NCBI GenBank assembly: GCA_949840605.1
Contig: CATKXN010000113.1
Coordinates: 1 to 9,488 of the forward strand
Direction of reading: 5' to 3'
Source of the DNA: an uncultured Alistipes sp.
GTDB lineage: Bacteria; Bacteroidota; Bacteroidia; Bacteroidales; Rikenellaceae
Length of the DNA: 9,488 nucleotides
Below, piece after piece: positions 8,129 through 9,488 of this stretch (its first letter is position 1; every line of letters starts with the position of its first letter). The notes beneath the pieces were generated by a model, which had not been told where the DNA came from, did not search any database, and was given only the letters and a program-made list of their open reading frames with translations. The translations under genes and the position numbers were made by a program.

Positions 8129-8182
8129 ATCGCGACTGTGATACAAAATTAAGACAATAATTGCGTTAATAGCGACTATATT
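8129..8182 (+). promoter_or_regulatory. Direct repeat spaced 40 bp, candidate operator
   Basis: Two copies of a 14-base pattern, ATnGCGACTnTnnT, start at 8129 and 8169 exactly 40 bp apart, with 10 of 14 positions the same including all of GCGACT. The second copy ends at the edge of the candidate -33 element of the downstream gene. Regulators with an AraC domain often bind direct repeats next to the promoter they activate, so this is a candidate site for the divergently encoded hybrid regulator. This is inference from position and repetition only. Confidence 0.35.
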
Positions 8183-8214
8183 TTCTTGCACCGGATTTCC
8201 CTTTCATACCTTTG
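8183..8214 (+). promoter_or_regulatory. Candidate Bacteroidota promoter of the secreted protein gene
   Basis: TACCTTTG at 8207-8214 matches the -7 consensus TAnnTTTG exactly. TTCTTG at 8183-8188 is a near match to the -33 element, with 18 bases between them, within the normal range. Transcription would start a few bases after 8214 and give a leader of roughly 55-60 bases before the ATG at 8279. The leader (AAAACAACCAACTTAAAA region) lacks a Shine-Dalgarno sequence, as is common in this phylum. Confidence 0.6.
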
Positions 8215-8278
8215 TTCTGAGCAAAACAACCAACTTAAAACGGCACGCCCAGCACGGCTGCCGGACCGAAAGCAACCG

Positions 8279-9488
8279 ATGAAAAAGTGCATATCCATCT
8301 TGTTCGCATGCTGCGTCATCGCCGGTGAAGCCTCAGCCATGGAGGGCCGTCTGTCGCAGCGGATCGCATTGAAAACCCCGGGCAACCGCGCCGTGACCTA
8401 CGAGCTCCGCGAGACCGAAGCGGGGGGGGGAATTTTAGAAGCTGAACGTCGACTTCCCCTCGCCGTCCGGCGGCAAATCACCGAAACGGACAACGAAATC
8501 AGGATCGTTCTCACGCTGACGGCAAACGATCTCCTATATTATAATGTAGAGCAGACATTCGGCACGGACCTCGTCCACGCAAACTGCCTCTTCTATATGC
8601 CCGGGTTCTGGTATCACAAGAACCTGCGGTCGCCCAAATCGGCTCCCTCGTTCCACACCGGCGACAGCTGGCAGGTGCGCGAAGACCGTCTGAGCACGCC
8701 CCTTACGGGCATTTACGACGAACGTTCGGGAACCTATTACACGGTGCTCCGCACCGACGCGCCCGACTGCGAGGCGCTTGCCTGCCACAGCTACGGCGAG
8801 GTGATCCTCTCGGGCAGGACGTCGCTCGGCTTCACGGGATTCCGCAATGCGGACGCGCACGCCGCGCTGGTCTTCGGATTCCCCTACTGCGAAGCCCCGA
8901 AATCCTATGTCCGCAAACTGACCCTCGCTCCGGCCGTCCGGGCATTCGAAAAGCTGGAAAAAGGCGAGACGCGCCGTCTGACATGGACGATCCGCAAGGG
9001 CGTCAGCCCTTCCTACTCGTCGTTCGTGGCCGGGGTGTGGAACGACTCCTTCGACGCGCTCGATCCGCAGCCTCTCGAACCGCGCCATACCCCTGCCGAA
9101 GCCAAAGCCATCCTGGCCGAATATTTCTCCCAAAGCTATGTCGGGGACTATCCGCTGAAATTCACCTCCGGCGTGGAACTCCGCACGGCCGACTGCGAAA
9201 GCACGGACCTCGCCGAGGTGGGATTCGTGGGCCGCGTGCTGCTCAACGCCTTCAACGCGCTGGAATACGCCGAGGAGAACGGCCGCGAACAGCTCGCTGC
9301 AGAGGCCCGGTCGATTTTCGACAGCTACCTGCAGTACGGATTCACGCCGGGCGGCCTGATCCGCGAGGTGGTCGACTTCAAACGGGAACGCGAAGCCGAC
9401 GTGTACAGCATCCGCCGCCAGTCGGAGGGCCTCTACGCCCTGCTCAACTACCTCGACTACGAGAAACGGCACGGCCGCAGCCACCCCT
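8279..9488 (+). CDS. Secreted protein, probable carbohydrate-active enzyme with helical barrel (3' end outside window)
   Basis: An open frame of 403 codons runs from the ATG at 8279 past the right edge without a stop. MKKCISILFACCVIAGEASA is a signal peptide with a likely cleavage site after ASA (residue 20), so the protein is exported. Residues about 21-265 look beta-rich, with aromatic segments such as CLFYMPGFWYHKNLRSP and the later FTGF and FGFPYCEAPKSY. From about 270 the sequence becomes strongly helical (AEAKAILAEYFSQSY, VGRVLLNAFNALEYAEENG, then SIRRQSEGLYALLNYLDYEK), in the manner of (alpha/alpha) six-hairpin glycosidases or lyases. I do not recognise the exact family and no catalytic residue can be named. 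The divergent hybrid regulator supports a role in glycan breakdown (inference). Two oddities: a G9 tract encodes residues 48-51, and the next dozen or so codons are atypical for the gene. The opposite-strand frame 8534-9484 is a shadow of this gene. Confidence 0.85.
   Translation, partial: MKKCISILFACCVIAGEASAMEGRLSQRIALKTPGNRAVTYELRETEAGGGILEAERRLPLAVRRQITETDNEIRIVLTLTANDLLYYNVEQTFGTDLVHANCLFYMPGFWYHKNLRSPKSAPSFHTGDSWQVREDRLSTPLTGIYDERSGTYYTVLRTDAPDCEALACHSYGEVILSGRTSLGFTGFRNADAHAALVFGFPYCEAPKSYVRKLTLAPAVRAFEKLEKGETRRLTWTIRKGVSPSYSSFVAGVWNDSFDALDPQPLEPRHTPAEAKAILAEYFSQSYVGDYPLKFTSGVELRTADCESTDLAEVGFVGRVLLNAFNALEYAEENGREQLAAEARSIFDSYLQYGFTPGGLIREVVDFKREREADVYSIRRQSEGLYALLNYLDYEKRHGRSHP
8422..8430 (+). 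repeat. G9 homopolymer inside a coding sequence
   Basis: Nine consecutive G encode part of A48 and G49-G51 of the secreted protein. With nine G the frame is open. With eight, a TAG follows after GAA TTT; with ten, a TGA follows after AAT TTT AGA AGC. Any single-base change in length therefore ends the protein near residue 52-56. This is the form of a phase-variable tract, but also a common place for sequencing error. Confidence 0.75.

Larger units (their letters stand above)
8010..8219. repeat. 9-bp inverted repeat at the two divergent -7 regions
   Basis: CAGAACAAA at 8010-8018 and TTTGTTCTG at 8211-8219 are perfect inverted copies. Each copy contains the TTTG of its promoter's -7 element plus the five bases that follow. 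The repeats therefore mark the probable transcription starts of the regulator and of the secreted gene in the same way. They could be a shared initiation context or a shared binding site; four of the nine bases are explained by the promoter consensus alone. Confidence 0.45.

Noticed and set aside
8534..9484. A 316-codon open frame on the - strand at the right end
   Set aside because: It is antisense to the + frame that begins with a signal peptide at 8279 and stays open to the window edge; the - frame has no domain sense.

Overview
The window reads as chromosomal DNA from a high-GC member of the Bacteroidota, most likely Alistipes-like (inference). The grounds are a full-length hybrid two-component system of the Bacteroides type, a lipoprotein with the acidic surface-export motif of this phylum, a DUF4919-type protein, Bacteroidota promoter elements (TAnnTTTG) in the one AT-rich gap, and no strong Shine-Dalgarno sequences.

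Layout. Four genes run on the + strand over 2-3988: the 3' part of ligA (NAD+-dependent DNA ligase, cut by the window edge), dapA (4-hydroxy-tetrahydrodipicolinate synthase), a secreted DUF4919-type protein, and a clostripain-like (C11) cysteine protease lipoprotein. The last two overlap by 4 bp (ATGA) and are probably translated together. A very long - strand gene (4016-7993) converges on them. It encodes a 1325-residue hybrid sensor/regulator: a periplasmic two-component-propeller sensor, Y_Y_Y domain, membrane span, histidine kinase, receiver and AraC-type DNA-binding domain in one chain. A 285-bp AT-rich divergent region (7994-8278) separates it from a + strand gene that starts at 8279 and runs off the right edge. 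That gene encodes a secreted protein with a probable beta-rich N-terminal half and a helical, (alpha/alpha)-barrel-like second half, and may be a carbohydrate-active enzyme.

How the parts relate. ligA and dapA are housekeeping genes. The DUF4919/C11 pair looks like an export-linked unit, with the protease probably on the cell surface. The right half has the usual shape of a polysaccharide-utilisation locus edge: a hybrid two-component regulator divergent from the secreted gene it probably controls. The divergent region holds a good candidate promoter for the secreted gene, a weaker one for the regulator, a 9-bp inverted repeat shared by both -7 regions, and a 40-bp-spaced direct repeat that could be the regulator's binding site.

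Most unusual points: a run of nine G inside the secreted gene, where a gain or loss of one G would truncate the protein at once; a short stretch just after it whose codon pattern fits another frame better; and an abrupt change in codon choice between ligA and dapA. I found no evidence of a wholly new system. No tRNA, rRNA, CRISPR array or insertion sequence was seen.
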